DNA of 64,000 nucleotides from Acheta domesticus. Its lineage: Eukaryota > Arthropoda > Insecta > Orthoptera > Gryllidae. Both the position numbers and the translations under genes were made by a program. The stretch spans positions 132,820,949 to 132,884,948 of the forward strand of contig JAHLJT010008756.1 of the NCBI GenBank assembly GCA_031308135.1, read 5' to 3'. This document shows positions 12,610 to 23,340 of this stretch, piece after piece (position 1 is the first letter of the stretch; the number at the start of each line of letters is the position of its first letter). Under the pieces are notes generated by a model. That model was not told where the DNA came from. It saw only the letters and a list, made by a program, of their open reading frames with translations, and did no database searches.

Positions 12610-13025
12610 TTGAAAAACTCTGGAGCCGTTTCTGAGAACACTTTGAAAATATCCGGGGGGCTTCATGTAAAGTGCCCCCAAATTTTGAAAAAAGTTTTTC
12701 AAAACCGCACCGTCTCGAGTTGAGTCAGATCGACTGGGGAATAACCATTTTGGAAGAAATTGTACGTGTGGTTCACAGACGGATGGACGTACAACAGACA
12801 GACAGACCGACAGACAGACAGACACAGACAGACACAGGCGGACGGACGGACGGACGGACGGACGTTTGAAAAAAAATACTTTTTCGATGTCAGGAGACCC
12901 CAAAACATGTATTTCCGTTGAAATTTTGAATCGATTTTCCCCATCATTAAATAACTTTCTCTATACTACGTATATACTCCGTATATTTGTACCTATACGA
13001 GAAAGTAATAAAATGCAAAAATTAG
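12610..13025. repeat. Dispersed-repeat-like element with internal GACA/GACG tract
   Basis: AT-rich flanks surround a tetranucleotide core of GACA repeats followed by GGAC repeats (12793-12864). The right part carries the phrase AAACATGTATTTCCGTTGAAAT and ends in a small inverted repeat (ACTTTCTC near 12954 and GAGAAAGT near 13000). From general knowledge, insect genomes contain mobile repeats with just this layout: GACA/GACG core, 'AACATGTATTTCC', 'GAGAAAGTAA' end. No second copy is present in the window, so the family assignment rests on memory. Confidence 0.45.
12793..12864. repeat. (GACA)n(GGAC)n microsatellite
   Basis: About nine GACA-type units, some interrupted, are followed by six GGAC units. 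The minus strand reads Ser/Val/Cys/Leu repeats in open frames, which is an artefact. Confidence 0.92.
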
Positions 13026-15338
13026 AAAAGAGAAACTCTCCTGTAATTTGGACAACTGTAAGGTCTCAGCTTCATAAAAATAAATAAACCTTTCTACAAA
13101 ATATTTATTTAAATAATCATATTAAAGCACAGTAATAGGGTGAAACGAATGTATTTACATTAGTATAAATCTACTACCTGCTGGCTATTCCCGGATGAGA
13201 GACTGCCCACAGTGATTGTGCGTAAGTAGTGCATTGAGCAGAGTTTGTTAACTGATGAAGCGCACGGTTACTGCAATGCCTTTCCAAAGGTCATATTAAA
13301 AGCAGGTCACGGAGCATAAAAAGACAAATGAAGAGCACGTAAGACTCAAGGGTAATGTACGAGAGGCGCACTGAAGCGCGGAACACGAGATTGACTTACT
13401 GAGGTAGCGGAGCGTAAATAATCATACACTGTCTCATGTGGAGCACAAGAAGAGAGACGTACACTGAAGGTCTGCGCGAGGGAAAGAGGCTTTGGCCCAT
13501 TACCTGCTGCCTCCCAACATCATCATATTGCTCGTGCATCATTGATTCAGAATAGCACGTCGAAATATCTGTAGAGCTAGAGGTACAATTCGACAGTGTT
13601 ATGCATTAACCATGTTCTAAGTGTACGAAAAAGTTTCGCGACGAATCTGTAAAAATAGCCTTATAATTAATGAAAAATGTAAACGCCATCAGTCACATCA
13701 GGGATTTTATGTTTCGCAACAACCGGCTATAAACCTAGATCTTCGAATCTGCTATTCTTAATTTCACATTATGCTGGTAAGCGCCAGATATTCCACTCTT
13801 GTTTGTGTAGTTTGGCGCTTCAGTGAATGAAATAATTAAATCACAGTGTTCAGAGCTCAAAATGTAATAAAACCTTGGAACACGATTATCTCAAAACTTG
13901 TATGATGTCACATAGCCGGTTGATGCACAACACCGTTCAATTGAGCCCGATCCTATAGAACAATGGGAAATTATACAAAACATTAAAACTATTCTACACT
14001 GAAGAAAAAAGTTACAAAATGCTGATGTACGCTTATTCCAGAAAAAATGCAAAGAGCTGGCCACCACAATGACAGACGAAAAGAACGATAAACGCCAAGA
14101 AAAGATAAAAAATCTTATTGGGAAGGAAAAAGAAAACATGCGGCCAGTTGAAAGAAATAAAAACGTAGATTTCCGCGGCGGGAGACAATAGAATCTTGGG
14201 TTTGTGGGAGACTCCGCGTCCTAGACTCAATTGCGAATGGGACATCGCTTATGGCAAAAAATGGTCTAGGAAAGGCATTTTAACCTTTCAGAAGGTCGCG
14301 TTGTAATGACCGAGTCGTTGTCAACTGAACCTAACTGGCGGCGTCTCGGAAATCAATTGAAAGAAACGCAGTTAACAGTAGTTCATACATTTTTTTCTAT
14401 CGTCATTATTAATATTATTATTGTTATTCTTGTTACTATTGTTGTTATTACTGTTACTATTGTTATTACTGTTAAGAGTAACTTTGTATTGTGTTGTAAT
14501 GTGTAACATTTTGTAACTTCTTTCTTCAGAGTAAAATGGTTTAATGTTTTGTATATTTTGCCATTGTTCTTTAGGATCGGGCTCTATTGTACACTGGTTT
14601 TTACTGGTGAAAATCTAGTCAAAGTGATAGTCCTCGATAATTTAAAATACATAATTCAAACGCCTTTCTTCGAAGAGAAAACAAAGCAGTGGTTCTCATG
14701 TCGAATAATTACGATATGCTGATGAATCTCAATTCTGAAAGTCGGCTCAGGGCACAACGTAAACATTTAGTCCATCAAACGGGGCTCAAAAATGGCAAAT
14801 AGCGGAAAGTTTTGGTGTAGTTTTGAGTTTTAGGTCCTATATGATTTTGGGGTGGCTGAACACAAATATCATGTTTGTTAACAAAAAATTTCCCCGGAAA
14901 CACGTTTCTTTCCAGGTTTTTCAACATAACTCGACAACCATCGACTTTTTGTAAATCAAGGTCATACATGAAATTAAAGAAGATAAAATTTCCTACATTT
15001 TATGTTTGAAGGATTTTTCTCTCTAACGTACCATTTAGCCGCTAGAGCAACGTAAATTTTGGTGTTATTATGAAGAAAATTGTGAAAATGGGATTCGTCC
15101 CATTTTATCACAATGTAGCTCAGAAACTACGCATTTTTCGAAATATTGACCTCATATGAAATGAAAGATACAGTTGTCTACACTTTAGGACTTAAAGGTT
15201 CTTGGTCTGATAAACAGTTGCGCCACTACCGCGCGTCGAACCCGAAGGCAAAAAATACTTGGATGTTACTGTGAGAATGGCACCTCACGTACCCTCTCTC
15301 ACTGTTTAACTCCTATACGAAATTATAATTAGTTGCAA
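13026..15338. other. AT-rich DNA, no gene seen
   Basis: No supported gene. A degenerate (GTTATT)n-like tract lies at about 14400-14475. The small Ile/Val-rich frame over it comes from that tract. The segment 14775-15180 has long AT-rich sentences typical of old interspersed repeats but has no identifiable terminus. Confidence 0.45.
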
Positions 15339-15478
15339 GCAATATAGTTGCCTGTTACTAAATATGACGGCTGTTGAATCACTCCAACTGAAAAAAGCAA
15401 AGTTGGTAGCAATATAGTTGCCTGCTACTAAATATGACGGCTGTTGAATCACTCCAATTGAAAAAAGCAAAGAAGGTA
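15339..15478. repeat. 70-bp tandem duplication
   Basis: Two adjacent 70-bp units start at 15339 and 15409 with GCAATATAGTTGCCTG. They differ at only a few positions, which implies a recent duplication. Confidence 0.95.
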
Positions 15479-15551
15479 AAACGAAAATTAAATATTTTCG
15501 AACCCGATGAACCTCACCTTCATTCACATCTTTTTGACGGCCCTGACTTTT

Positions 15552-15576
15552 CATGGGATGGGATGGGATGGGATGG
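15552..15576. repeat. (ATGGG)n pentanucleotide repeat
   Basis: About five ATGGG units. It resembles no arthropod telomere motif (TTAGG) and is most likely a simple microsatellite. Confidence 0.85.
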
Positions 15577-16420
15577 TTTTGAAGAGACCGTGGAATAGCA
15601 GCTGCTAAAGATTGTGCTAGAACTTACCATCAGACGTCAGACGGTAACAAAAGCCTTGATAACCGACTAGTATAATACCCACAGAAATCTCTTAGTGTCG
15701 CTCAAATCCTTTGGCGGTAACTCTGGTATTGGTCTAGGGCTCATAAATAGAGCTGAAATGTTCAAACGTTGCGGTCAGTGGAAGAGCTTAATGCAAAACA
15801 AAAGTTGAAAAACCTCTGTCATAGACCATATATAACTGCTATGCAAGTGTAGATGCGAGCTGCAGACATTTCACAAGTACTCAGAAGACGCTCGTCGAAT
15901 TGAGGAGGGCAAGAATCTTCAAGTCTACGTACTTACTTAAGATTAGTGGACGAAAACAACAATAAAACCAAATACGTTGGCATGTCAAGCAGCCGTGTGA
16001 TGTGCCACGATCACGTTGAGCTGCTTTCCGAATAGCTTCTTGGAAGAGAACCAAAGAATAAAAATTCAACACCAACCTTTCGACTAAGGCCATTCACAGC
16101 ACAATGCACAAAACTACCAACTACAGATATGGGAAAATATGTACACAACAAGAAACGCCAAATATGTAATCAGAACCTAGGTCCCAGAGAGATTGCACAC
16201 ATGAATGTGACGCAAACGAGATATTTAGATAATGTGCATTTACTTGATCGGTTTCAGCAGAACGTATTTCGTATGCTTTAATCATGCTTCTCGTCAACTA
16301 TTACCAGATTAGAAGAGCTTAAACATATTTTATAGGCCATTGTACTTAAAATTACAGCACGGTCTAAAAGCCCCAAACGGATCAACTGAACTTTGATACA
16401 ACAAAAGAGATACCTGATCC
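15577..16420. other. No gene seen
   Basis: Mixed-composition DNA without recognisable features. The GC content rises abruptly at about 16420 at the start of the next island. Confidence 0.45.
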
Positions 16421-17490
16421 GCTTCTAAGCCTCGGGGCGAGGCTCGGCCGTGCAGGCGGGGGCGCGGGGCGCGGGGCGCGGTTTGTCTTAGGGCGACTTT
16501 CTCCGCCCAAAACCTAATCCCGCTGCGGGCGGCCGGCGATCTCCCGCGAAAGGTCAAAGGCGGCGCGCGGACATCGGGCGCGCGCGTCCTCCTGCGGCTC
16601 AGCCCACCCGCTCAGTCCAGCCCTCCACCCGCCTCGCTCCGCCCCACTCACCGCCCATTACGCCCGCTCCGCCCCGGCCCGCCTCGCCACGCTCGTCCAC
16701 CCCAACCTGCCTGTCGGCCCGCCCCACTCGTCCGTCCCGCCGTGCCCACCCGTCCGCCCGCTCCCCAGTCCGCCCCACCCCACCCGTCCGTCCCGTCTCA
16801 CCCCGCCCCGTCCGTCCGCCCCGCTCCGCCCGTGCGCCCCGCCCGTCCGCCCCGTCCGGCCGCCCCACCCGTCCGCCCCGCCCGTCCGCCCAGCCCACCC
16901 CGCCATCATCAGTTTCGCTCCACTTGCCCCTAACAACTTAAACCGACACCCCACGCCCCACCCCGCCCACCCGTCCGTCCCGCCTCACCCCACCTGGGCG
17001 CCCTGCCCCACCCTACCCGTCCGCCCAGCCCACCCCGCCACCATCCGTTTTGCTCCACCTGCCCCTAACAACTTAAACCAACACCCCACGCCCCACCCCG
17101 CCCACCCGTCCGTCCCGCCTCACCCCACCTGGGCGCCCTGCCCCACCCTACCCCTCCGCCCAGCCCACCCCGCCACCATCCGTTTTGCTCCACCTGCCCC
17201 TAACAACTTAAACCGACACTCCCCGCCTCGCCTCGCCCCACCCCTCTCTACCTTCCCTTGCCTACCCCGCTCTCTGGACAGTCCCCGACCGTCCACCCCA
17301 CCCCGACAGCCGCTCCACGCTCTCCTGGTCGTGTCTGGCCACGCCCATCCGCCCCACTCCGCCCTTCACCGTCCACTCCACCACGCCATGGCCTCCTCCG
17401 CCTCACACTCACCACCACTCCCACGCAGTCACAATCTCCCCACCACTCCCACACCGTACACCCGCAAAGTTCGCTCGCACCGACTGCCAC
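16421..17490. other. C-rich island of decayed minisatellites
   Basis: It opens with a CpG-rich single-copy part (16421-16600). A degenerate array of CCCGTCCGCC-type words follows (about 16600-16890), then the 135-bp tandem repeat (16890-17225), then more C-rich DNA with CCACTCC words. Open frames on both strands read Pro/Arg/Ala or Gly/Arg/Trp and have no domains. Confidence 0.6.
16890..17225. repeat. 135-bp tandem repeat, about 2.5 copies
   Basis: The marker TAACAACTTAAACC occurs at 16931, 17066 and 17201, exactly 135 bp apart. The second and third units are almost identical. The first is only its right-hand end, and it differs more (CATCATCAGTTTCGCTCC instead of CACCATCCGTTTTGCTCC). The unit itself contains CCCACCCCGCCC-type words, so it arose by amplification of the surrounding minisatellite DNA. 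Confidence 0.93.
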
Positions 17491-17492
17491 TT

Positions 17493-17941
17493 CGACATTA
17501 GCTGGAGAGCTAGGACGAGTTGAGCCGCTGTCTGGAGGAGAATTGTAGCCACGGATGCTGTGATGAGTAGTTTTCCCTGGATTCTCCGATTAACACCAAA
17601 CGAATTTCGGAACAAAACCCTAACGGGCCACGGACTGCGCGCGATCTGTCCTTCTTCTTCATTGTTCTATCGTCAGCCCTTACGTACACGCACAAGCACT
17701 ACACTACCACACATTACGAGGCCAGTAGGGAACATAAAGCCTGTTCCGGCTTGGATGGTGACCCGCTGGTGGGAGATACCTGGGATGGGAAAAATTCGCA
17801 AGACGACATGTCAGTCGACGCAGAATATCACCATACATCAAGAGGAAGAATACTACCACCTACCATGACAAAACATGCACTACACGTACGGGATTAGTTA
17901 CCACAACCTTTGAGGCGCCAGGAAAAACGAAATAACCAATC
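17493..17941 (+). mobile_element. SINE-1 copy, headless (5' truncated)
   Basis: It is homologous along its length to the complete SINE-1 copy at 51445-51996. Shared landmarks are CTGTCTGGAGGAGAATT at about 17530, the CGATTAACACCAAACGAAT segment at 17587, and the 3' end GGCGCCAGGAAAAACGAAAT near 17914-17932. The tRNA-like head expected before 17493 is missing; the C-rich island abuts directly. The tail reads AATAACCAAT rather than the (ATCA)n of other copies. It is moderately diverged and so fairly old. Confidence 0.85.
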
Positions 17942-18071
17942 ATTCGCACCGACCATCCCGCCCTGCTGCGCTCTCTCCGCCCGGAGTCTCCCCTCACGTG
18001 TACCGTGTCCCCTTCCCCTGCCACGTCTAGACGTTCCACCGCTCCCACATTCTGCACGTCCCTCGGCGTTT

Positions 18072-18428
18072 CATTGGTTATTTTATTTCCGGGTGCATAA
18101 TCTGCTTTTATCATTAGTCTGGTAGGTGTAAGAGTATGTTATATCGCAGTTAATACCGTGTTCCTTCTCGTTAGAACGTATGATCCAGGGTGGAATTACA
18201 CGTCGGGATATGAGGTTTCCCCTCTTCAGGCACTCCCTCCAGCGGAGTACCATCCCAGCACGGACAAGGTTTCCCGAAAGATCTCCCGCGATGTGTGGTA
18301 GTGTAGGGCACGTACGATGTCTATGAGAGAAATAACTGAAAACTACCGATCAGAACAGGCGGTCCCTATAATTCTCCTCCAGACAGCAGTTGAATTTGGT
18401 CTAGCTATCTAGCTAGTGTCGAAAATTC
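18072..18428 (-). mobile_element. SINE-1 copy, headless, inverted relative to its neighbour
   Basis: The minus strand matches SINE-1 from the 3' tail (ATTGGTTATTTTATTTCCGG at 18073) through AATTCTCCTCCAGACAGCAG (18391) to TGTCGAAAATTC (18417). The tRNA-like head, which should follow above 18428, is absent. The middle of the element (about 18130-18280) is strongly diverged. Together with 17493-17941 it forms a tail-to-tail inverted pair with a 130-bp spacer. Confidence 0.8.
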
Positions 18429-18452
18429 ATCACTCCCTCGGGGAGGTCATGG

Positions 18453-18515
18453 AGCCCATGAGGAGCACCTCCAGGGAGGGAATCGCTCAAGCCACCATCC
18501 GCACTCCCCGGAGGA
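18453..18515. repeat. Left copy of a 62-bp direct repeat bracketing a minisatellite
   Basis: GAGGAGCACCTCCAGGGAGG and the rest of the unit, ending in GGAGGAGGA, recur with about 85 percent identity at 18899-18961. The two copies bracket the 15-bp minisatellite and the decayed C-rich DNA after it. Confidence 0.88.
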
Positions 18516-18539
18516 GGATTGGATGCGCCCGGCCCCGCC

Positions 18540-18725
18540 TGCCTCGCCCCGCCCCGCCACGCCACTCCCCGCCACGCCACTCCCCGCCACGCCACCCCCC
18601 GCCATGCCACTCCCCGCTACGCCACTCCCCGCCACGCCACTCCCCGCCACACCACTCCCCGCCACACCACTCCCCGCCACGCCACTCCCCGCCACGCCAC
18701 GCCCCGCCACGCCACGCCACGCCCA
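18540..18725. repeat. 15-bp minisatellite (CCGCCACGCCACTCC)n
   Basis: About 12 copies of a 15-bp unit with single-base variants (CCATGCC, CTACGCC, CCACACC). The period is a multiple of three, so all frames stay open. This gives His/Ala/Thr/Pro or Gly/Ser/Val frames on both strands. It passes on the right into degenerate CCGTCCC words to about 18850. Confidence 0.93.
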
Positions 18726-18898
18726 CATCCGTCTCATTCAGCTGAACCGTCTCTGACTCGCTCCGTCCCGCCCCATCCGTCCCACTCCGTCCCACCCAAT
18801 CCGTCCCGCTCCGTCCCACCTATCCCGCCCCCTCCTCTCGTCCTGCCCCGTCCTACTCGCCTTGTCCCCCAGTCCTTCGCGCGGCGGGAATACGCAGC

Positions 18899-18961
18899 TT
18901 AAGAGGAGCACTTCCAGGGAGGGAGTCGCTGAGGCCACCCTCCGCCCTCCCGGAGGAGGAA
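18899..18961. repeat. Right copy of the 62-bp direct repeat
   Basis: It matches 18453-18515 (GAGGAGCACTTCCAGGGAGG then GGAGGAGGA). The distance between equivalent positions is about 447 bp. Confidence 0.88.
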
Positions 18962-20044
18962 ATGAGGCGGCGGCGGAAGGGGAGAGAGGGAAGCGAGCGA
19001 TAGGAGGAGGATGATGCATGGGCGGGAGGGGGAAATGGCGGCGCGGAGGAAGCAGGAAGATCCGCGCAGTCATCCAGAGTGCGATGGGAAATGAACCGAA
19101 GGTGATATGGGGAAATATTTACGGAGGTGTGGTTGAGGAGCTGCAGGAAGAAGTCACTATAGTATTACAGCGTTCTTAGAAAAGAAATGTCAGAGAGAGA
19201 GAGAGAGAGAGAGGCAAAAACTGCCAAGTGGAAGGCAAATATAAACACGTCGAAAGCATTACAAGTTGTTAAGACAACATTAGATTGTGTAGTGAAGGAG
19301 ATAGAAAGCGACAAAAGGAAAGATGTCAGAACAGAGGAAAGTGACATAGGAAAATATTCTAAAAGAAACCACAAATGGAAGGAGAGAAGATGAATAATTT
19401 TTAATGTAAATAAAGAAAGGTGTTCTAAAAAGTTATACGTAAGATATATTAAAGTAATATAAACGTTAAACACAAGGAAGAACTGAGTAGGGCAAGAAGA
19501 CAAGAAAAATTCTAAAGATGTTATTAAGTGTAGACAATGAGGCAGCAAGTGACAACACGAGAAAATAAGTGTGTGTGTGTGTGTGTGTATGAGTGAATAG
19601 GTGGGGGGGAGAGAGACAGAGTGGGAGTAAGAAATCTTGTGTATAGTGTGTGTGTGTGTGAGAGAGTGTCAGAGAGAGAGAGGGTAGCAGTAAAAGGTAA
19701 CGTGTATTGCGTATGTGTGTGTGAGTGAGAGAGAGAGAGGAGATTGAAAAAGTGCAATGGAGCGTTGTTGAAGCATCAAATCTCCTTTGAAGACGCCACT
19801 GCACTCCAGAGGCTGACGCAATCCTCTTCCACAGGGCCTTCAGCAAGCCCCACTCCCCCTCCGCCGGCTGCGCTCAATAGGGGGGGAGAGAACAGGCTGC
19901 CGCCTCCGCCCCTCGCGGCATGTGTTGCAGCGCGTCGCGGTCGCCCCGTCTCGTTGCCTGGTAACCGCAGCGTGCAACTAACAACGGTGTTCCGCACCGC
20001 GCAATCGCTAGCGCTGGCGCCCGTTGCACGCGATGGATTGCAGC
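18962..20044. other. Purine-rich then mixed DNA with GA and GT microsatellites
   Basis: 18962-19060 is G/A-rich. (GA)n lies at 19193-19214, (GT)n at 19569-19588, mixed (GT)n(GA)n at about 19640-19682 and again at 19712-19742. A CpG-rich, less repetitive patch follows at 19780-20044. Open frames over the microsatellites (Ser/Leu/His/Thr on the minus strand) are artefacts. Confidence 0.7.
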
Positions 20045-20570
20045 GCGCGGCAGCTCATTCCTCCTCCTTTCCTCCCCTCCGCCTTCCGTTCCCCTTCCTC
20101 ACCACCTCTCCTCCCCCTTCCTCACCTCTTCCTTCTTCCTCTCCCCCTTCCTCACCTCTTCCTTCTTCCTCCTTCCTTCCTCCTCCTTCCTTCCTCCTCC
20201 TTCCTTCTTCCTCCTTTCTTCTTCCTCCTTTCTTCTTCCTCCTTTCTTCTTCCTCCTTTCTTCTTCCTCCCCTTCCGTCCCCTCCCTCCCCTCCCTCCCT
20301 CCCTCCCCGTTCCTCCTCTCCCCCTTCCTCCTCCACCTTCCCCCTACCTCAACTCCCACTTCCTCCTCCTCCTCCCCCACCTTCCCCCCTCCTCCCCTAC
20401 ACCTTCTTCCTCTGCCCCTTCCTCATCCCGCCTTCCTCATCTCCCCTTTCTCCTCCCCCCTTCCCCATTCCTCCCCCTTCCCTTCCCCTTCCCCACCACC
20501 TCTCCTTAATCTTCCTCCCCTTCCCCTTCCTCCCCCTCCCCCCACCTCCTCCCCCTCCGTCACACGAGGA
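20045..20570. repeat. Long polypyrimidine tract (CCTTCCTCC words)
   Basis: About 520 bp are almost entirely C and T on the plus strand. Subarrays include TTCTTCCTCCTTTC (four copies at about 20205-20265) and TTCCTCCTCCTTCC. It yields Pro/Ser/Leu frames on the plus strand and Glu/Gly/Arg/Lys frames on the minus strand. Mirror-symmetric homopurine/homopyrimidine DNA of this length can adopt triplex (H-DNA) structure. No exon is supported. Confidence 0.92.
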
Positions 20571-21864
20571 GCGACCGCCTGCAACGCCCGATTACCTCCT
20601 CACTATGCGTGGAAAGGGGGCGGGGGTGGACGAGGGGGAGGGTGATCTCGCAGGGGAAGGGAGGGGACAGTTGACAATGTAAATGTGTTCACAGTTTGAA
20701 GCAATGAACCAATTGTTCCATTCTAATTTATCTTATCTGCTCAGTGATATTCGAAGCAAACCTCTGCACAAACGGTTGTTTGTGCAACTTCACATCTGGT
20801 CCCTGTGTAAGGTGAAATGATGCACGAAGGAAGAGCTGGCAATAATTTTAATCGCAGATGCACGTAGGAAAGTATTAGTTTGGACTGATTTCTGTTCAGT
20901 TTAGTTCATTGGGTTGTTCGTAATATGTGTGGCTTTTATTTCAGTAAATCATTCAATAAATGGCATTCCTGAAAATCGTCCATGTTTCCGACTAAGCTTG
21001 CAAACAGAGGCACAAGGACACGCAATCCCAACATTATGCCTTTTGTTACCGTAGTGTGTGAAATAGGATTTCTGATTTTACACTACACATATTTAGATTT
21101 TAATACCTCCCTTTCGATGACCAACTCGTCACATCTGATAATCTGGATAGTTTCTAGATATACAACAACAACCGAACTGAAGACTAACCCCACGCAATGT
21201 TTATTATTATAATATAAAATTTGCTACTAGAACAGCCTTTTAATTTCATAATACAATATGTATTTTAGCAAGCGGTATAGTGCAAGTATATTTAGAAAAT
21301 TCGACGATTATAACATATTTTAACAAACCAACCACTCTAAATCATGGCACAATACAACTCAAGTTTATAGAGAATCTTGGTTTTAATGAAATTGAAATCA
21401 TGAGAACAGTTCTTTTTATAGCAAACCTATTCTTTTGACAGTTAAATCAATGAGATTTATTACACGTAACCTCACATTTACCGAAAAAATCTTTCTTGTA
21501 ACATTGTGAATGGAATTTTCGTACAAAAGCGTCGTATCAACATGTCTCCGCCCCCACAATTTCTGCCTGGGTAATCGCCCCCGACAACCAGCGCTTCCCC
21601 CTTGGCGACATATTTCAGGATTTCATTCGCCCCTGCTCGAACAGAGTATATCATCGCTGGTGAAATGAGACCCCCCGGGGACAATTACTCGAGCGTCGTC
21701 GTAAATACGCGAGAACAAAAGCCGAGCGCCAGGGGTGCCACCTTCGGAATGTTTAGGAGCGATGGGCCTTCGGACGCTTTTTGTCGCTTTACGCCGACGC
21801 CGGGGCGCGGCGCCGCGCGCGTGTCGAAAGATACTGCGCCCTGAAATATAGTGGAGCTCGTTCG
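20571..21864. other. No gene seen; CpG-rich patch at 21540-21860
   Basis: 20690-21480 is AT-rich and featureless. 21540-21860 is CpG-rich (GGCGACATATTTCAGG at 21603, CGCGGCGCCGCGCGCGTGTCG near 21807) and reads open on both strands. I see no domain or splice context, so it is left as possible regulatory or single-copy sequence. Confidence 0.4.
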
Positions 21865-22305
21865 TCTACCTGGCGCCACAACTCGCGGTAGAAGAGGCTT
21901 AAATAAATAAATATGTTTTTGTGATGCGTCATTGACTCAGTCAAAAGCTTCGTGAACAGGAAGATTCCAATTTATTATCTCAGGAAGAAAATTAAATTAC
22001 TAAATTTTTTTCTACCTGGCTCTACAACTCGCAGAAGAAGACGCTTAAATAAATAAATATATTTTTGTGATGCGTCATTGACTGAGCCAAAAGCTTCGTT
22101 AACAGGACGATTCCGATTTATTTTCTCAGTAGAAAAATTAAATTACTAACAATTTTTAAATCTGACTCCACAACTCGAGGTAGAAGAGGCTTAAATAAAT
22201 AAATATATTTTTGAAATCTGTCAATGACTGGACCAAAAGCTTCGGAACAGGAATATTCCAATTTTTTTTCTGAGGAAAAAAATTAAATCACTAACAATTT
22301 TTCGG
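21865..22305. repeat. 147-150-bp tandem repeat, 3 copies (satellite-like)
   Basis: Units begin at 21865, 22012 and 22162 (CTACCTGGCGCCACAACTCG, CTACCTGGCTCTACAACTCG, CTGACTCCACAACTCGAGG). Each contains GAAGAGGCTTAAATAAATAA (AAGACGC in the second) and AAAAGCTTCG, and ends in AAATTAAATYACTAA. Units 1 and 2 are most alike; the third is the most diverged. The lengths are near nucleosomal size, as in many satellites. Confidence 0.95.
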
Positions 22306-22979
22306 GTTAGAAATTAAATTATCTCTCTTCCAGTGCCGCAAATACACAGTAATTTAGGAACATTTGTATTAAAAATCCTTGCATTTCTTCACACTTACGT
22401 TTGATGTCTCCTAATTGTTACCTTGCAAGAACACTCTAAAGCAAACTTCTCTTAACGAACACTCTTTCCAACGTGTCGTTGGTCGCTTAACACACTACTG
22501 GCTAGAAGCATGTGACGGTCGCTAAGTGTTCAGATTGTTTTTTTCGCAGCGATCACGCCATGAAGAGACTGTTCATAAGATCTCAAGGGTGATTTATTAA
22601 CAACTCAGCAATTGTTAGTAGTATGAGCCAAAAGCAGACAACAGTGCTGTATTAAAGATGATATTGACATTTAAACTCTAAACCTCTCTTCGACGTTGCT
22701 CAATATTCCTCGTCAAGATCAAGGCTTGTTAATAATAATTTATTTTGCATCGCCTTTCCCCACAGAGAATATAACGAAACTTTTAGAGGAGTTTTGAACG
22801 AGCTGCAATACCACAACTTTCTGAACAAAACCTCCCTTACCAACTAATTTGTTTAGTGTTTCTGTGTTCCCTTAAATTTATGCTCCTCTACATTAACTTC
22901 AAAAGTAGAAAAAAACACGGAATTATGAGATTCCAGTCGTTAATTTCGCTACATTTCCAAAACTATCTGAAGAAAACGT
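22306..22979. other. AT-rich DNA, no gene seen
   Basis: No repeat or exon that I can support. Confidence 0.45.
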
Positions 22980-23340
22980 CTCTTACCGGCCATTGTTTCC
23001 GATCCGTCGGTGATCGCTTACATGTCCAACAGCGCGAAGAACTTCCACGAGTGGGCAACCGTGCCAATTAGGTTCGCAGCAAAAGCGCCGCACGCCGAAC
23101 GAAGCACCTTTGTCCAGCCGTGCACCGGGAGCGGTCGGCCGAGCCGCAACGAAAATGCATTATGCATTCGGCGTCAGGCGCGTTTGCCTGGGCGAACAGG
23201 TTCCTTCAAAATAAACCTGATTTGGAACATGCGCGCGTAGTGGGTATTACGCGGGCCGCAGCCAGCAGCATATTTTATGCGAGACTATGCGCTTATTTAA
23301 TACCGAATGACTCTATAAAGCAGATTGTGCTAACGAATAA
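22980..23340. other. GC-richer single-copy island, candidate regulatory element
   Basis: About 360 bp of balanced, CpG-containing, non-repetitive DNA in AT-rich surroundings. It has palindromic TGCATTATGCATTCGG at 23156 and many 8-12 bp words typical of conserved non-coding elements. Open plus-strand frames (23010-23240, 23120-23344) carry no known domain and no coherent splice signals. Conservation cannot be judged from one sequence, so the call is tentative. Confidence 0.25.

Noticed and set aside
15552..15576. Telomere-like repeat
   Set aside because: The unit is ATGGG, not the arthropod TTAGG, and has only about five copies.
19744..20682. 312-codon plus frame rich in Pro, Ser and Leu
   Set aside because: Its bulk is the polypyrimidine tract. 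C/T-only DNA lacks stop codons on the plus strand, so the open frame is expected.
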